From positions 715,813 to 779,812 of the forward strand of contig NZ_BMJC01000005.1 in the NCBI RefSeq assembly GCF_014642875.1: a DNA stretch of 64,000 bases. The letters run 5' to 3'. This document shows positions 62,034-64,000 of this stretch, piece by piece. Each line of letters opens with the position of its first letter. The stretch's first letter is position 1. This stretch comes from Puia dinghuensis (GTDB taxonomy: Bacteria > Bacteroidota > Bacteroidia > Chitinophagales > Chitinophagaceae). The translations under genes were made by a program, and so were the position numbers. The notes under the pieces are model-generated. The model was not told the DNA's origin, did not search any database, and saw only the letters and a list, made by a program, of their open reading frames with translations.

Positions 62034-63119
62034 GTGAGAATCGAAAAAGTTCAGATTCTGGACAAGAAAAAGCCCTCTCGTTCCGTAAGTAGATTTCTAG
62101 TGAACGGAGTACTGGATGAACACACTGTCATCTCCAAAAATGCAATCAATATTCAATCGGAGGCAACGTTCCATGCTCTACTGGAATTACCCTACGAACG
62201 ATTGTTGGAATGGAGCTGTGTCTATGAATATAGCGGCCTTACAAAAGAAGACTATCCATTCCCGCTAGCCTTAGTCTTAATTTTAGATGAAACCAAGAGA
62301 GGATTTTCCTCTTTGACCATAGAAGCTCTTCTCAATTTCTTCCATTGGGACAAGCCCTACTCCGTTACCGAATTGGCCACCTGTTATAGAAATGCTTGCA
62401 AAAGGATTCGTGGAGTCAAGCTTAATATAGATTTGGAATCGAATGACGATCCTAACATTACTTTCGATTGTTTTTTCCGAAGCAAAAAAATACCAGTCAA
62501 AAAGTATTTTGACCTGGCCATCACCGCTTTGAATGAAGCGCATGCATCAACTCAACATCTACTTGAAAGAAATCATGAAGACGGCCTCACCTCCATATTC
62601 TGCTTTCCGCCAGAGATAAAAACAGCCGCTACCCAATACCTGCTGTACTTCGGCCAATTCCTTGAAGACCTCGGCATCGAAGCATTTACCTCGCTCAAAG
62701 AAGAACTGAACCGCATCCTGTTCACAGTAACCCCCAAAGACAAAGACCAGGCATTGGACTGGATCCGCCAGGTGCTGGCCATCTATCTCCAGGCGCCTGC
62801 CTCCGGCTTTGCCGATGACCTGCAGGATTCGTCTATAGCGCACTTTCAATGGAAGGCTAATATTCACCATCTAAGGAGTCAACTGGAACTCGCTCGCGCT
62901 ATGATACAGGTGAAGGAGGCCACAATCGACGCACTCCAACTCACTAACTATCGCCTGCAGGATCAGCTTAACGTCCAGCAGCAGGCATTGGCCGATTCCA
63001 ACACAACAGAGAAGACAGAAGAGGAAATATTCGGAGGCGCCGCCTCGATCACCAAGGTCAAATTGAAAGGATTGACAATCAATCTTCCCTACATTTTACG
63101 GCGTCTTAGAAGAAAATGA
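62034..63119 (+). CDS. Unrecognised protein with C-terminal coiled coil
   Basis: A 361-residue protein starting at a GTG; a stop lies 13 codons upstream in frame, and no ATG fits better. Residues 1-265 are mixed alpha/beta without a known motif. Residues about 276-322 form a coiled coil (LRSQLELARAMIQVKEATID), followed by a basic end (LPYILRRLRRK). The first 180 codons are more AT-rich than the neighbouring genes, the rest matches them, suggesting a joined origin or transfer. It is probably in one operon with the SUKH-like gene. Confidence 0.75.
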   Translation: MRIEKVQILDKKKPSRSVSRFLVNGVLDEHTVISKNAINIQSEATFHALLELPYERLLEWSCVYEYSGLTKEDYPFPLALVLILDETKRGFSSLTIEALLNFFHWDKPYSVTELATCYRNACKRIRGVKLNIDLESNDDPNITFDCFFRSKKIPVKKYFDLAITALNEAHASTQHLLERNHEDGLTSIFCFPPEIKTAATQYLLYFGQFLEDLGIEAFTSLKEELNRILFTVTPKDKDQALDWIRQVLAIYLQAPASGFADDLQDSSIAHFQWKANIHHLRSQLELARAMIQVKEATIDALQLTNYRLQDQLNVQQQALADSNTTEKTEEEIFGGAASITKVKLKGLTINLPYILRRLRRK

Positions 63120-63172
63120 CCGATCGCCGCCGAGCCGCCGGGCATCCGATCACCCGGCCCGCACCGCCATCC

Positions 63173-63691
63173 CTATTGATAAATTTCCAACAACCCATCC
63201 GGCAACTCCACATGCACCTCCCGCTTCCGCGCATCCACCTTGCGCAGCGTCTGCTCATGAACGGGTATCAATGCCTCCTTCCCCCCCAGATCGATGCGAC
63301 ACAACACCTGGTGCGGCTGCTCGATCACCTCGAGAATCTCCCCCAGATCGCGCCCGGCATCAAAAAGCCTGAACCCAACCATCGAGATCGGCGCCGACTT
63401 GCCCGCAAAGTGCTCGAAATCGCTTTCGGCCAGCCACACCTCTTTTTGTACTACCCGCCGCGCAGCCTCCTTGGTATCCAGCCCCTCCAGCTTGACAAAG
63501 ATCTCGTCATCGCTCTTTACGCGCGTGCTCTGAATAAACCACGGAAGCATCTCGTCGCGCCGCTCCTCCAAAAAAAGCGTCTTCAACCCCTTCAGGCTGG
63601 TCTTGCGGCCAAGGCGGTGGAGAAGCACCAGCTCCCCTTGCAGTCCATGCACGGCAACGAGCCGGCCGATATTGCGGTAATTGTCACTCAT
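63173..63691 (-). CDS. rimM: Ribosome maturation factor RimM
   Basis: Assists 30S subunit maturation by binding ribosomal protein uS19, 172 residues from the ATG at 63691; a longer frame runs upstream through the terminator and is not used. N-terminal domain begins YRNIGRLVAVHGLQGELVLLHRL; the PRC-barrel part has MVGFRLFDAGRDLGEILEVIEQPHQVLCRI and IPVHEQTLRKVD. It follows rpsP, the usual partner, but a terminator lies between them. Confidence 0.93.
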   Translation of the reverse strand: MSDNYRNIGRLVAVHGLQGELVLLHRLGRKTSLKGLKTLFLEERRDEMLPWFIQSTRVKSDDEIFVKLEGLDTKEAARRVVQKEVWLAESDFEHFAGKSAPISMVGFRLFDAGRDLGEILEVIEQPHQVLCRIDLGGKEALIPVHEQTLRKVDARKREVHVELPDGLLEIYQ

Positions 63692-63718
63692 GGTTCCGTA
63701 CTCCCGGGCTCCCAGGCG

Positions 63719-63748
63719 AAAAAAAACAGGAGGCGTCAGCCTCCTGTT
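63719..63748 (-). terminator. Intrinsic terminator or attenuator between rpsP and rimM
   Basis: A perfect 9-base stem AACAGGAGG/CCTCCTGTT (63725-63733 and 63740-63748) followed on the minus strand by TTTTTTTT. It comes 31 bases after the rpsP stop and 27 bases before rimM. Confidence 0.8.
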
Positions 63749-63779
63749 GATACATTTAGATTGTCTAAGGCCAAAAAAA

Positions 63780-64000
63780 CTATGCCTCCGCAGACGCCGT
63801 AGGCGCTCCACCTTCGGGCTTGCGCTCGGCTCTTTCCACCCTTCTTACGGGAGGACCACCGGGACCTCTCCGGCCGCCGGGGCGGGCTTTGCGGTTCTCT
63901 TCCTGGCGTTTCTTCATTTGGGCTTCGTGCTCGCCATGCCACTTCTGGAATTTCTCCATCGCAGCCGCGTCATCGAATAACCCTAATTTCACACCACGCA
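63780..64000 (-). CDS. rpsP: Small ribosomal subunit protein bS16, C-terminal part (cut by window edge)
   Basis: Only the last 73 or so codons are inside the window. The segment RGVKLGLFDDAAAMEKFQKWHGEHEAQ matches the end of the bS16 core in this group, followed by the long basic tail (RKARPGGRRGPGGP) and an Ala/Ser end that Chitinophagaceae bS16 proteins often carry. The position directly upstream of rimM supports it. Confidence 0.85.
   Translation of the reverse strand, partial: RGVKLGLFDDAAAMEKFQKWHGEHEAQMKKRQEENRKARPGGRRGPGGPPVRRVERAERKPEGGAPTASAEA

Noticed and set aside
1..64000. CRISPR arrays, tRNA or rRNA genes, insertion sequences
   Set aside because: No regular spaced repeats, no recognisable cloverleaf or rRNA sequence, and no transposase were found by eye; a tool-based scan could still find a tRNA.

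Overview
The window reads as a chromosomal stretch from a fairly GC-rich member of the Bacteroidota, most likely family Chitinophagaceae. The evidence is a 14-gene complex I operon with a short NuoG, a type IX secretion sorting tail, LytS/LytTR signalling with a two-component propeller, stand-alone MacB/FtsX-type permeases, Crp/Fnr regulators without an obvious nucleotide site, and -7 promoter boxes of the Bacteroidota form TAnnTTTG close to many start codons. The genus assignment is inference; no rRNA or tRNA gene was recognised.

Layout. 1-12.2 kb: nuoN(partial)-M-L-K-J-I-H-G-F-E-D-C-B-A, all on the minus strand, with a full TTG-N19-TATTTTTG promoter ahead of nuoA, an internal promoter ahead of nuoI, and a large hairpin between nuoK and nuoL. 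12.2-15.2 kb: a minus-strand operon (small membrane protein, PstS-like lipoprotein, TPR protein) closed by an intrinsic terminator. 15.3-18.8 kb: tyrosine phosphatase, hisS and a DUF4836-like secreted protein, all overlapping. 18.9-22.3 kb: DUF4406-like protein, then permease plus Crp/Fnr regulator. 22.4-24.2 kb: membrane cytochrome b with a Tat-exported molybdopterin enzyme. 24.2-26.2 kb: RhuM-family gene, a 578-base non-coding stretch with nested hairpins, and a small HTH protein.

26-42 kb holds a membrane protein, a VOC protein, a thiolase, an OmpR-type two-component pair, rlmN with a second Crp/Fnr gene, two tandem pirins, the remnant of a glycosidase gene, two pseudouridine synthases, and a LytS-like sensor with its LytTR regulator. 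42-52 kb contains an AT-rich AAA+/DUF4143 gene behind a perfect palindrome, an ankyrin protein translationally coupled to a PaaE-like reductase, a T9SS cargo protein, small envelope proteins and a second permease. 52-64 kb carries a GH127 glycosidase with an amidohydrolase, a 1-Cys peroxiredoxin, a GNAT enzyme, dinB, a secreted protein, a SUKH-like protein with an unrecognised coiled-coil protein, rimM, and the end of rpsP.

Most of the window is housekeeping. The best candidates for something undescribed are the structured non-coding region at 25471-25680, the AAA+ gene with its operator-like palindrome at 42877-42900, and the SUKH/coiled-coil pair at 61350-63119. None of these can be called a new system from sequence alone.
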